Shown one piece after another: positions 44,047-55,369 of a stretch of 64,000 nt of DNA. The stretch's first letter is position 1. Each line of letters opens with the position of its first letter. The notes below the pieces were generated by a model. That model was not told the origin of the DNA and ran no database searches. It worked only from the letters and a program-made list of their open reading frames with translations. This DNA is from Rhabdophis nuchalis (lineage: Eukaryota; Chordata; Lepidosauria; Squamata; Natricidae): positions 197,877,962 to 197,941,961 of the forward strand of contig CM077644.1 of assembly GCA_039707465.1 (NCBI GenBank). Direction: 5' to 3'. The position numbers were made by a program, and so were the translations under genes.

Positions 44047-46566
44047 TTATACCATTTCAGACAAATGGCTGTCTAACATCTTTTTAAAGACTTCCAGGGT
44101 TGGGGCATTCACAACTGCTGGAGGCAAGCTGTTCCAGAGGTTAATTGTTCTTACTGTTAGGAAATTTCTCCTTAATTCTAAGTTGCTTCTCTCCTTGGTT
44201 AGTTTCCACCCATTGCTCCTTGTCCTGCCCCCAGGTGCCTTGGAGAAAAGTTTGACTCCCTCTTCTTTGTGGCACCCTCTGAGATATCGGAACACTGCTA
44301 TCATGTCTCCCCTGGTCCTTCTCTTCATCAAACTAGACATACCCAGCTCCTGCAGCCGTTCTTCATATGTCTTAGTCTCCAGTCCTCTAATCATCTTGGT
44401 TGCTCTTCTTTGCACTCTTTCCAGAGTCTCCACGTCTTTTCTACATCGTGGCGACCAAAACTGTATGCAGTATTCCAAGTGTGGCCTTACCAAGGCACTA
44501 TACAGTGGCATTAACACTTCACGCGATCTAGATTCTATCCCTCTGTTGATGCAGCCTAGAACTGTGTTGGCTTTTTTGGCAGCTGCTGCACACTGCTGGC
44601 TCATATTTAAATGGTTGTCCACTAGGATTCCGAGATCCCTCTCACAGTTGCTACTATTGAGCAAGGTACCACCTATACTGTACTTGTGCATTTGGTTTTT
44701 CTTGCCTATATGTAGGACCTTACTTTTTTCACAATTGAATTTCATTTTATTAGACAGTGCCCAGTGTTCAAGTTTGTCTAGATCCTTCTGTATCTTAAAC
44801 CTATCTTCTGGAGTGTTGGCTATTCCTGCCAGCTTGGTGTCGTCTGCGAATTTGATGAGTTCCCCATTTATCCCCTCATCCAAATCGTTGATGAAGATGT
44901 TAAAGAGTACTGGGCCTAAAACAGAGCCTTGGGGGACTCCACTGCATACTTCCTTCCATGTAGATGCAGTTCCATTGAGGACTACACGTTGAGTGCGGTT
45001 GGTCAGCCAGTTGCAAATCCATTTGGTGGTGCTGCTGTCTAACCCACAATTTTCTACTTTATCTAATAGTAGGTTATGGTCTACTTTATCAAATGCCTTA
45101 CTGAAGTCCAGGTAAATTATATCAACAGCATTCCTCTGGTCCACTGATTTTGTTACTTTGTCAAAGAATGCAATTAGATTCGTCTGGCATGATCTGTTTT
45201 TGACAAACCCATGTTGGCTTTTGGCTATTACTTTGTTTGCTTCTAGGTGTTCACTTATTTGTTGTTTAATTATCTTTTCCAGAATCTTTCCTGGTATTGA
45301 GGTCAGGCTGATGGGTCTATAGTTTCCTGGATCTGTTTTTTTTCCTTTTTTGAAGATGGGAACCACATCTGCTCTTTTCCAGTCTTCTGGCAGTTCCCCG
45401 GTGCTCCAGGATCTCTGAAAGATATAGTTCAGTGGTTCTGAGATCTCGTCTGCCAGTTCCTTCAGAACCCTGGGGTGTAATCCATCCGGTCCTGGTGATT
45501 TGAACTCATCCAGGGCAGACAGGTGCTCACTTACCATTTTCTTCCCTATTTCAACTTGTGTTCCTAATCTGATATTTGTGGTGCTGTTTTTGATTGATTG
45601 GACTGTTTTATCCCTTTGTGTAAAGACAGATGCAAAAAAAGAGTTAAATAGTTCTGCTTTCTTCCTGTTGCTTATCATCTTCTTGCCATTTTCTCCCAGC
45701 AGTGGACCAATTGTTTCCTTAACCTTTTTCTTATTTTTAACATGTTGGAAGAAGCTTTTTTTGTTATTTTTTACTTTTTTGGCAAGCCTTTCTTCATTGT
45801 GAGCCTTGGCTTTCCTCACTTCATCTTTACAGGCTCGGGCTATTTGCTGATATTTTGCCTTGGTTATGTCCCCCTTTTTCCACTTTTTATATTTATCCTT
45901 TTTGTCTTTCAATTTGTCAGAGAGTTCTTTATGCAGCCATGCTGGTTTCTTTTGGGAACTGTTGTTTTTCTTCTTCATTGGTATTGCGCTGGACTGGGCT
46001 TTTATAATCTCATTTTTCAAAATTTCCCAAGCTTCTTGAGTTGTTTTCCCCTTGAGGATTCTCATCCATGGAATCCTTCCCAAGCTCTCTCTGAGTTTAT
46101 TGAAATTAGCTCTCTTGAAGTCTAAGACTCTAGTTTGACTTTGTTCAACTACTTTTGTTTGCATAATGTTGAATTCCAGTATTTCATGATCGCTTGCCCC
46201 CAAAGTTCCTGTAGCTTCTACACCTTCTATCATTTCCTCTCTGTTAGTGAGAATTAAGTCCAATATTGCTGATCCCCTTGTTCCCTTCTCTACCTTTTGG
46301 GAAACAAAGTTGTCTGCTAGGTTTGTTAGGAACCTGTTGGATCTTCCACTTGGTGCAGAGTTTGTTTCCCAATTGATGTCAGGGTAGTTAAAATCTCCCA
46401 TTACTATTGCAGTGTGCTTCCTACATACCTTAGTTAGCTGGTTAGCAAAAAGTACATCCACTTCCTCTGCTTGGTTGGGTGGCCTGTAGTATAGACCTAT
46501 GACAATATCATTCCCCCCCCCAACCTTTAATATTGACCCAAATACATTCAAGATAGTTCTCATCAT
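44047..46566 (-). pseudogene. CR1 ORF2: most of endonuclease and whole reverse transcriptase
   Basis: 839 codons open from 46566. The endonuclease part has YYRPPNQ, MGDFNYPDINWE, DLILTN and the catalytic ASDHEIL. The RT has SPGPDGLHPRVLKEL, FKKGKKTDPGNYRPISLTS, YLDFSKAFDKVDH, GVPQGSVLGPVLFNIFINDL and FADDTKLAGI. The C-terminus has the LVRPHLEYC and NLWNSLPPAVVNAPTLEVFK blocks. The first ~130 codons of the endonuclease lie in another frame (46508-46915), split at a run of nine Gs at 46513-46521. The rest is open, so this is one frameshift away from full length. The first in-frame ATG at 46566 is not the real start. Confidence 0.9.
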
Positions 46567-46915
46567 TGTTGTGCTCTATTTCTGTAGAGATGTAATTATT
46601 TCTTATATATAGTGCAACTCCACCTCCTCTTTTATTTGGTCTATTTCTTTTAAATAATTTAAATCCTTCTAGCTGTATGTTCCATTTGTGGGTTTCATCC
46701 CACCAAGTTTCTGTAATGGCAACAATATCGTATCTGCCCTCATTTACTTGAATTTCTAATTCACCCTGTTTATTCCTCATACTCTGTGCATTGGTGTATA
46801 GACATTTGAGTCCATTTTGATTGACCCTGTGTTTTCTGTCTACGAAATCTGTGTTATGCCTGACTATGGTTCTCTTTGCCCCTATTTCTTTGCCACTTGT
46901 ATGGTTCATGTACAT
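46508..46915 (-). pseudogene. CR1 ORF2 N-terminus: start of endonuclease
   Basis: 135 codons beginning MYMNHTSGKE. It contains GLKCLYTNAQSMRNKQGELE, the first conserved endonuclease block, and AITETWWDE with the catalytic glutamate, then GGGVALYIRNNY. It runs into the G9 run at 46513-46521, after which the protein continues in the ORF2 frame. A one- or two-base length change in the run, or an assembly error, separates the halves. Confidence 0.88.
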
Positions 46916-47073
46916 GGTATGGCACCCACTGTTAATTGTTTGGTTTTGCTTGACAGCAGTGTTGATAATATTACCTGCACAATTATCTATGTTACACGCA
47001 CTGATAACCCTATGAATTTTAGTTTGCTGGGGACAGAAATATTCTTTATCTATTGATTCTCTGTCCCCACTAT

Positions 47074-48466
47074 TTAGTTTAAATGTTTAGCCAGGAAATC
47101 TGTGAATTTAGTGCCAAGTAACTCAGTCCCTTTCTTGGATGGGTGCAAACCATCTCTTTTGTACAGTTTATCATTGGACCAGCTGCAGGAATCATGACTA
47201 ATAAGACCAAAGCCTTAGATAGATAGATAGATTTTATTTTTCTATACCGCGTCCTCTCCCCAGGGGGACTCGGAGCGGTGCACAGGGAAAATTAAAACAG
47301 CATAAAATATATACATAAATAAATACAATAAAAACAAATTAAATCAACTGTCCCTGTACTAAAATCCCCATTTTAAAATTAACATTCCCTAACCCCTGAG
47401 GTAGAGACTAACCTAGGCCGGCCAAGCAGAAAAAGTGAGTTTTTAATTTCTGACGGAAGGAGCGGAGGTCCGTAGTTGTTCTAATGTCGGGGGGAAGGTC
47501 GTTCCAGAGGGCTGGGCCCGCCACAGAGAAGGCCCTTCCCCTGGGCGTCGCCCGCTGACAAAGTCTAGTGGACGGCACCCGGAGAAGTCCCTCTCTGTGG
47601 GACTTTTTACACCACTCCTTTAGCCACACATTAAACTCTGCTATGCGCTGGCCCTTTCCTTTTTGTTCCTTGTATACTGATATAACCTCTGAGAAGATAA
47701 GCCTACAACCTGTACTACTAAGTTCGTACCCCAAACTCTGGAAATCATTCTGCACAGAAGCTACATCTTTATGGGACAGATCATTTGTGCCAAGATGTAT
47801 AATAGCATCAACTTTACAGTCCTTACTTGCATTCTTGACTATCTTAAGAATACGCCTCTTGTCTCTGCTGGCTGTAGCACCCGGTAAACATCTGACATCT
47901 TTCAAAACCTCCATATCCTTACCTAAGTTTACATCTCTTACGATTGAGTCACCAACCAGGAGGTGACTTCTCTTTTTGGGTACCTTGCTCTTGTTGTGTG
48001 ACTGATGCATGATCCCTGGTTCACACTTTTGCATTTCTGAAGTAGGTTCTTCACTTTGGACCACAATCCGCTGCTTATTTGAGTCGTCATTATTACCTTG
48101 ACCTGTCACTTTAGTGTCCCCATTAAGATCAGCAAGGGCGCTATATCTGTTATGCTGGGACACAGCAAAAGTTTTGTGTTTGTGGGTCACAGCTCTCACC
48201 CTGCCAGATCCCACAGTTGTCCAGGCTGCTCTTCTTCTGTGGGATCTTTGCGGTAGGGGAGGCTGGTAGTGTGGCATCTCCACAGGGTGGAGTGGCCGAA
48301 TTGGACACTTAATTTCTGCCTGGAGAGCACCAATTACAGATTCAAGATATGTTATGTGTCTATGTAATCTATTAATTTGTCTGCAAGGGGGACAGTATCC
48401 AAATTTGAAAAGAGTACTGCGGAAGACAGGTGCAAAACAGTTATTACATTGAACTAAGCCAGTCAT
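47074..48466 (-). pseudogene. CR1 ORF1: Zn-finger-like + SGNH esterase, interrupted by an L2 fragment
   Basis: The first ATG is at 48466 (a GTG lies 7 codons upstream). The N-terminus has paired cysteines (CNNC ... CPPC), a zinc-finger-like pattern, then a coiled-coil-like stretch (RLHRHITYLESVIGALQAEI). The second half is an SGNH-type esterase: VGDSIVRDV (serine), HLGTNDLS (Gly/Asn block) and DGLHPSKKG (Asp-His) near 47110. The L2 insertion at 47216-47602 splits it after WLKEWCKK. ORF1 resumes with FGLISHDSCSW and stops at 47074. The annotated-looking 359-codon frame 47408-48487 is a CR1-L2 fusion caused by the insertion. ORF1 of CR1 is thought to bind RNA and membranes. Confidence 0.85.
47216..47602 (-). 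mobile_element. L2 LINE 3' fragment inserted in CR1 ORF1
   Basis: A minus-strand L2 end starting at SHREGLLRVPS, with SVAGPALWNDLPPDIR, a 3' UTR containing ataccgcgtcctctcccc on the plus strand, and a (CTAT)n tail at 47216-47231. The CR1 codons resume with almost no loss or duplication, so the insertion is blunt or nearly so. Confidence 0.88.
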
Positions 48467-48524
48467 TTTGAAATAAAATACAATCACGGTCTTAAGCGCA
48501 CAAATCTAGAATGTATTATTTCTT

Positions 48525-49458
48525 TTACCTTTCTCTTTCCCCCCTCCACACAGTCAGAAACTCCTCCCTTTAGCCTCAAGTAGTTCAAAATGGGGAAGTC
48601 TTTACCTTTCTTCCCCCCCTGCACACAGCCAGAAACTCCTCCCTTTAGCCTCAAGTAATTCAAAATGGGGAAGTCTTTACCTTTCTTCCCCCCCTGCACA
48701 CAGCCAGAAACTCCTCCCTTTAGCCTCAAGTAGTTCAAAATGGGGAAGTCTTTACCTTTCTTCCCCCCCTGCACACAGCCAGAAACTCCTCCCTTTAGCC
48801 TCAAGTAGTTCAAAATGGGGAAATCTTTACCTTTCTTTCTCCCCTGCACACAGCCAGAAACTCCTCCCTTTAGCCTCAAGTAGTTCAAAATGGGGAAGTC
48901 TTTACCTTTCTTCCCCCCCTGCACACAGCCAGAAACTCCTCCCTTTAGCCTCAAGTAGTTCAAAAGTAGTTCAAAATGGGGAAATCTTTACCTTTCTTCC
49001 CCCCCCTGCACACAGCCAGAAACTCCTCCCTTTAGCCTCGAGTAGTTCAAAATGGGGAAATCTTTACCTTTCTTCCTCCCCTGCACACAGCCAGAAACTC
49101 CTCCCTTTAGCCTCAAGTAGTTCAAAATGGGGAAATCTTTACCTTTCTTCCTCCCCTGCACACAGCCAGAAACTCCTCCCTTTAGCTTCAAGTAGTTCAA
49201 AATGGGAAATCTTTACCTTTCTTCCCCCCCTGCACACAGCCAGAAACTCCTCCCTTTAGCCTCGAGTAGTTCAAAATGGGGAAATCTTTACCTTTCTTCC
49301 CCCCCTGCACACAGCCAGAAACTCCTCCCTTTAGCTTCAAGTAGTTCAAAATGGGGAAATCTTTACCTTTCTTCCTCCCCTGCACACAGCCAGAAACTCC
49401 TCCCTTTAGCCTCAAGTAGTTCAAAATGGGGAAATCTTTACCTTTCTTCCTCCCCTGC
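48525..49458 (-). repeat. About twelve 75-bp tandem monomers upstream of CR1 ORF1
   Basis: Twelve copies of a 75-bp unit (containing ccagaaactcctcccttta and gtagttcaaaatgggg) at regular spacing from about 48555 to 49390, plus a partial unit ending at 49458. A 10-bp duplication near 48963 and single-base changes are the main irregularities. On the CR1 sense strand the unit is G- and purine-rich. It ends 40-60 bases before ORF1, so it sits where a CR1 5' UTR belongs. The 25-codon repeating open frames exist only because 75 is divisible by 3 and they start at non-ATG codons. Confidence 0.88.
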
Positions 49459-51727
49459 GATTACTCCCATTAACATGCCCTTGGGATTCTCATTCCACCA
49501 AAAAAGAAAAAAGAAGGACAAGATATAAAGGAAATTAGTAGAAACCAAAAATTGGTCCATGTGGCAGAATTTCAACAACCAAAGAATAATTTGTATCTCT
49601 TCTTTTAAAGTTGAAATGAGTTCCAACAATGAAGGGGTAAAATTGATGTTTGAACATCTAATTCTTTATCTGTTTTTCCTAAATATTAGGTATTCTATCA
49701 CTGAAAATAGGAAGTTTCATACAGGGTTTGATTAAGAGGTTCTCAAAGATCTACCTTTGAACTAGCTAGTCTAGTTTCTTTCAATTTACTTGCAGTGATA
49801 AAGGAAGAGGGGCATGTATCTTTCTACATGCACATCTACTCTGCTGACCTCTCTTAGGAAATGTTTCAGAGCTTCTAACAGTAGCATATTGCAACAAGGA
49901 TTAATCATAATCTACTTAAAAGCTTTTAACATTTTTCTGATCCTGATTTAGAACCTTAAGAGTACATATTTAAAAGATAGGCGTACCTGAATATTCACCT
50001 TTAGTATGGCATAGTTCATTTATCTTCAAAAAAGGTACCCATCTTCTCCAATCTTTCTTAACATTAAAGTTAAAAATGTCATTAAAGTCATGTCTGTGCT
50101 GTGTGAGACGAAGTTAATAAATAGATAAGCTGTGTTCACTACTTTTTAAATATATTTATTTTATGTTTTGAATACTACAAAGAAAAAATACGATTTTGAA
50201 AGATCTGGCAGCATTAAATTAAACACTGAATTAAAACCACTTGGAAGGCTGTTGGTGTTCAAGATGGACCTTTGAAAGATATCATGCATTCTTTCAGGAG
50301 AATTGTAAACAAGTGTGAAACATTATGTCACAGCAGGGTTGCCCTGTGCATATAGCAGCTGCCAGTCAAAGAGATTTCACTCGGCAGCTCTACTGTCAGT
50401 TGATATAAAATCCAGGTCTCTTTTTGACATAAAACAACATAGTGTTTAGCAAAGAACATACAAATGAATATGAACTAAGTAATATGACAGGTTGTCTTAA
50501 GGGAGGGAGGACAGAAACCAGGTAGATTGATAAAAAATTCATTTTTGAAGGAAAGATCTTACCATAAAATTGACCTCTTCTGATCACCAAATAAACCTCT
50601 TGTGTTGCCTTTGTGAACGTTTGCTATGCAAGTGGAAGAATATCTGACATTTTCTATCTTAACACTGCTAGTATTGTATTTAATGTCTGGCAGAAGAACA
50701 CACATTGGACAACTTGAATCACCTTTGCAGTTGAAAAGTAGGGGCAACATTGAACTGTTTGATATATTAATGATGGTGACTTTTGTTTGGGACCAAGATA
50801 ATGGTTTTCTTTTTTCTTTTTCATTTCAACATGTTTTCTTTAGTCTTTTTTCATCAATTGAGAATGTCCAACTTTCTTCAGCTGTTCATCTTTTGTGGGT
50901 GTGTGCATGTGTGTGCATGTGCAAAAGATAAAAATTATTCAAATTATGACTCACAAGTTGAGAGATTTTAGTATTGTACCATTGGGTACATAATTAATCC
51001 CAATGTTCACAAATAACAGATCTGTTTTTGTGTAATTAACAAGGCAGGGTTGTCCTCAAACAATAAAATCAGTTTTTTTATAAATTCCAATCTAGTTTTT
51101 CCTCAGCATTTTAGCTTATAAATGTAAAGAACATATACATCATGAGCTTTTCCTATACCAGCAGAGTGATGCTGTACTATCATATACAGAATTTCTTATT
51201 TTCTCTTATTTGAAAAAATCTAACTCAACTCTACTACAAAACAGGGGAATTATTTCATATATTCTTTTAAAGATATACTTAGGCTTTCAAAGAATTCCAT
51301 GTTGTTTAAAACACAGACTAAATTTTATATTTTTATTTTATGAAAACAAAATTACTATATAGTAATTAATTGAAGGTTTGTTTCATTAATAGCAATTCAC
51401 ATCATGATTTGAGACTTAATGTTATTTATACTATACTAATGAACATCTTTACCTGTTTATACTATATTTTTCAAATTTATGAATCAAGTTTAATTTCTTA
51501 CTATCTCTTAGAGTAAACAACTAGAAAACATGAGAATTTAAACTAATTCCTAGTCAATGTGATTTCTAAAAATAATAAGTGGAACTGACAAACATTTCAC
51601 TTTTGAGGACTTTCTTTTGATTGCAGCAAATTTAGTAACACAAGTATATAATGATGCATTTCTTCTGCAATTAATCACTTGATAAAGTATACTTTGGAAT
51701 ATATCCATTTGTAAAAAAATGATTATA
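49459..51727. other. Unassigned AT-rich sequence
   Basis: About 2.3 kb with no recognisable gene. A short GT-rich run lies near 50895-50925. Confidence 0.45.
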
Positions 51728-52005
51728 TTTTAAAGCAGGGGTGGGCTTCAAAAATTTCAGCAACAGGTTTTCTGCCTGGTTGCTGGGTAAGCGTGGCCAT
51801 GGTAGACATGGCCAAGTCAGTGTCCTGCATCATGTGAGGGAGAGGGCGTTTTCACCTTCCCCAGGCTCTGAAAGCTTTCCTCAAGCCTCTGGGAGGGCAA
51901 AAACCTCCTCCTTTGAAGGCTGGAACTTCTGGGAGGTCCATTTTCCCCCTTCCCCAAGACTCCACACGGGCCCTGCACTTACCTTGCATCAAAATGGTCT
52001 GCGTG

Positions 52006-52858
52006 TCTTCCGGTTCCGGCTCCAGCGGCGACGGGCGAGCCTAGCGCTCGCTCGCCGTTTTGTTTCTTTTTCTGCCCCCCCACGGGGACGAGACGCCCCT
52101 TGTTTGGGGGTCTCCCGTAAAGCCGGCTCGACAGGGACGCCCCCCCTCACGGCGGTGGGGGAAGCGACCCTGTCGCGGCTTAGGTGAAGGAGAACATGCT
52201 GCGGGGGGTTCTCCCTTCGCCTAAGGAGGACGGCGCCATTCGCATTCATGTAGAGGCTAATCGTCGATGTTGGAAGGCTTTCCGAGGCTTCAGCTGCAAG
52301 GGGAGAGTGAGTGTTCAAAAACTTGTTTTTTTCTACTGTCAGCCGGGCTGAAAGGACTGGGAGGGGGGTGTTTGTTTTTTAAAAAAAACCCTCGGACTTA
52401 AGCGGCACTTGGAAATGGTTCCTCGCGGCGAGGAGCGGAAATCTTTAATCCTGACTGTTTGGTTAAGGGAAAGTGGATTGCGGTTTGCTTGCAACAATGT
52501 CTCTAGGTCTGGCTGAAACAATTTCTCTCACTACTCTCTCCTGCGGGCTCTGAGCTGGGCGGTGGAAGATGGCCTCTCTTTGTTCCTGATTGACTATTTT
52601 GTTTATGGAAAATTCCCAGCGTCTCTTTGCAATCTGGACTCTCTCTGGTTTTTAATGAAGAATTTTTTTCTTTTGGATTTGTGATTTCTTTTCTGGAGCA
52701 CCTTCGCTATTACACCTATTGAGTTGGAAAATTGTTTCTCTCTTGGTTCCTGAATTTTACAACGTTACAACCTTGATCAGAACGTTTGGCTCCCGGTCAG
52801 CCTCACCAACCCCACCCTGAAAACGCCATTTTAGTGGCACTGACTTTAACAGTTAATC
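52006..52858 (+). promoter_or_regulatory. L1 5' UTR, CpG-rich
   Basis: The first 300 bases are CpG-rich (cttccggttccggctccagc onwards) in an AT-rich setting, as expected of an internal L1 promoter. No discrete promoter motif can be named. Confidence 0.6.
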
Positions 52859-53710
52859 ATGGCTCAAGAAACAGCACTGACAAGTTTAGAACAAAGGATG
52901 GCTTCTCTTGAAACTGTTATACAAACTTTGGTACAAGAAATTCAGGCCCAGAGGGCAGAAAACATCAACTTCAAGAAGGAGTTATTGGACACACGGAAGC
53001 AAGTGCTGGAAAATACACAGAAGAATGAAGAATTGGAAGGGGGGTTGGTGGGGGTTAAGGGAGAGATTAAAAATGTTACTAAAGAGGTTGGGGAAACAAA
53101 TGGGCATGTGTCTAGGATTGATATGGAAAGAATGACATATTTTTTGAGATTTCAGAACGTTCTTGAGGAATCTGGTGAATGCCTCCCTGATCTTATGAGC
53201 ACGATTTTAGCAGACTATTTACAAAAACCTAAGGATGAGATCAGGGGGGACATTGACCTAGCCTATAGAATTAACTCAGCATATGCCAGGATAAATGAAG
53301 TGCCTAGAGAGATACATGTGAAATTTGTTAGAAGGTCAACCAGAGAGGAAATCCTGAAAGTGCAGAGAGAAAGTCCGTTAATCTATCAACAAAAAACGGT
53401 TGCTATCTTGAAGCAGATCCCTAGAAAGATTAGAGATGCAAGAAGGAAATTTTCCTTCTTGTCTAAAACATTGTTTGATCACGGGATTTGGTTCAAGTGG
53501 GTGACACCTGAAGGGATGCTGGTGTTCTGGGAAGGAGGAAGAGTGAGGATTAAAACAGTTGCTGAGGCGGAAGCCTTTCTTAAAAAACATTCCTCTATCC
53601 TGGGGGAAGATCCAGGGGGGACGGAGGGGGCCACGGCCCCGCCTACTGGGGGCCTGGAAGGAGAAAAAGAAGATACAATTGCCAAGAGACTTAGATCAAA
53701 AAAAAAATAA
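52859..53710 (+). CDS. L1 ORF1 protein (RNA-binding chaperone), intact
   Basis: 283 codons from ATG at 52859. Residues about 1-95 form a heptad-like coiled coil rich in Glu, Lys and Gln (trimerisation). Then comes an RRM-type domain (YFLRFQNVLEESG ... IDLAYRINS ... REIHVKFVRR) and the C-terminal domain (QRESPLIYQQKTVAILKQIP ... GIWFKWVTPEGMLVF). A basic tail ends KRLRSKKK. The length and layout fit L1 ORF1p, which coats L1 RNA in cytoplasmic particles. The family would also need an ORF2, which is absent. The protein could act in trans or for its own RNA. Confidence 0.9.
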   Translation: MAQETALTSLEQRMASLETVIQTLVQEIQAQRAENINFKKELLDTRKQVLENTQKNEELEGGLVGVKGEIKNVTKEVGETNGHVSRIDMERMTYFLRFQNVLEESGECLPDLMSTILADYLQKPKDEIRGDIDLAYRINSAYARINEVPREIHVKFVRRSTREEILKVQRESPLIYQQKTVAILKQIPRKIRDARRKFSFLSKTLFDHGIWFKWVTPEGMLVFWEGGRVRIKTVAEAEAFLKKHSSILGEDPGGTEGATAPPTGGLEGEKEDTIAKRLRSKKK

Positions 53711-53960
53711 CTTTGCCTTGACTTTCCTTTTGAACAACTTTGCATAATATTTGTATTTGGATTCTTTGTAAAGGACTGACAGTATGGAAATGAGAATTTA
53801 GGTATATGCACATGCTTTCACTTTGTAGTGTTATGAAAAATGTTTTTTTTTATTGTTATTAATGTATTTTGAGGTCCCGGAACAGCCGGCGACTTCGACG
53901 TGAATGCTCTCAAAATTTCTTTGTATCCCTTACCCTATCCTATAGAAAAAATGTAAAACC

Positions 53961-53966
53961 AATAAA
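53961..53966 (+). terminator. L1 polyadenylation signal
   Basis: AATAAA about 20 bases before the end of the element. Confidence 0.75.
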
Positions 53967-54138
53967 ACTTTTTCAATATAAAAAAAATGGTCTGCGTGTA
54001 GACTCCTGGGAGGGACAGGGTGGAAGGGGAGGGGCCAGACAGGGGTGGGATTTGAATGGTCTCCAAAATGGCCATAATATTAGTTATGGATTCTCCCAAA
54101 CCCGGGCGAACCCATAGAAACCCACGCCTGCTTTAAAG

Positions 54139-55364
54139 ACAATGTATGCATCTGTCTCTCCATCAATCATCCATCCATCCATCCCCAGGATTCGTTAGAT
54201 ATAAAAAGATATATTTATTAAATTTTGAACAAAATATACATATGCATCCCATCATATAGGCACACACATACATACAAACATACACTAGTGTGCAACACTA
54301 GTACAATCCTATTAAAGATTAAATATGGAAGACTCCCAAAACCAGGAGACTCAAACAAGCCAGTTACTTTGTCAGGATTGAGCCTGTTTCTTGCCAACCA
54401 TACCAACATAGCTTCCAAGTGTCGGGTCAGAACTTTAATGATGTTGCTTTGTTGCCGAAGGCTGAAATGCTTAATTAGGTATCATAAGCCTATTGGTAAT
54501 ATTTCAACTCAAATGGATAGATAACCTCACTCAGAAGTTTCATGGCGATGTTAAAAGTGACAGGGAACAGGCATAAATATCTAGGTGAATTATATATGTT
54601 TGTGTTTATTTCATTCTGAGATAAACAGGAATATGGTGTCAGTTTCCTTTCTTGCACTTTGTAGCCTTAATAGATTTCCATGATTCCATGAAATTCCAAA
54701 AGAAGATTCCATTAAGAAAGTTTCCCACCCTTATTTTAGATTAGGAACTACAATGATGCAGATCTCAAAGTGATGAAAATAAGTTAGGAGAACACAGTAA
54801 CAACATCACAATTGCACTCTTTGCCACCTCTAACAGTAAATATATATTCAAAAACTCCTCCAAGACAAAATTCTCTCTACCAAAGCAAAGAAAAAAATTA
54901 AAAAAAGAAAGAATGAAAGGCAATTTTAAAGGGATGGGCTCATTCCTCTATTTTGGGTTCAAAAAGGTCCCTTTACAGATAAGGTTTAAAGATCACCCCT
55001 TGGTAGATGCTTTATCTGAAAACAAGTTAGCTTTCATTCTTTGGTAACCCAAGAAAGGCCAGGAATATAAACTCTTAATTTGTTCTGAGGAGAGATATTG
55101 TCACCTAGGCAAAAGCTATAGTCTTCGTGCATGAGCCTAATTACCCAGTTATCAATTTATCTAGATTCTTGCCCAACCTGCAACATTTATCTGTGCATGT
55201 TTTAATCAGTGGTTCTTCAACGTGATAAGGCATAAACTTTTCTTGAGACATTTTACCCAAGTAATCCAGCTACATAGTCATAAAACAAAGTCATGAAAGT
55301 CACTCTTATGTGCTCATTGTTTCTATTGCAAAGGGCCTTGTTCCAATTGGGAGATGAAAAGAGA
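54139..55364. other. Unassigned sequence
   Basis: A short (CCAT)n run lies near 54166-54184. Otherwise nothing recognisable. Confidence 0.45.
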
Positions 55365-55369
55365 AGCAG

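Larger units (their letters stand above)
43975..49458 (-). mobile_element. Near full-length CR1 LINE with tandem 5' monomers
   Basis: Minus-strand CR1. From 5' to 3' it has about 12 monomers of 75 bp (49458 to about 48525), ORF1 (48466 to 47074, interrupted), ORF2 (46915 to 44047, frameshifted), a short 3' UTR with gttggactagaagacc (minus strand), and an ATTGT-type tail at 43975. An L2 3' fragment (47216-47602) is inserted in ORF1. I find no target-site duplication, which is not unusual for CR1. Coding similarity to the truncated CR1 copies nearby suggests an active or recently active family in this genome. Confidence 0.9.
51991..53998 (+). mobile_element. L1 LINE lacking ORF2 (HAL1-like), perfect 15-bp target duplication
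   Basis: The L1 spans 52006-53983. It is flanked by aaaatggtctgcgtg at 51991-52005 and 53984-53998, identical in all 15 bases. Order: GC-rich 5' UTR of about 850 bp (52006-52858), intact ORF1, 3' UTR of about 270 bp with AATAAA (53961-53966), and a short A-rich tail. There is no ORF2 sequence between ORF1 and the 3' UTR. This is the structure of HAL1 (half-L1) elements known from mammals. It must have been mobilised by ORF2 protein from another copy. Confidence 0.85.
51728..54138. mobile_element. hAT-like MITE carrying an L1 insertion
   Basis: Left part 51736-52005 begins caggggtgggcttc. Right part 53999-54130 ends gaaacccacgcctg. These ends are inverted repeats. Flanks ttttaaag (51728-51735) and ctttaaag (54131-54138) match at 7 of 8 positions, the hAT 8-bp duplication. 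The MITE itself is about 400 bp and non-coding. Confidence 0.85.

Noticed and set aside
48484..49424. 25-residue repeat protein (NYLRLKGGVSGCVQGGKKGK...)
   Set aside because: The frames start at non-ATG codons and exist only because the 75-bp monomer is divisible by three. They lie in the CR1 5' region.
48525..49458. CRISPR-like array
   Set aside because: The unit is a continuous 75-bp repeat with no unique spacers, in a vertebrate LINE.
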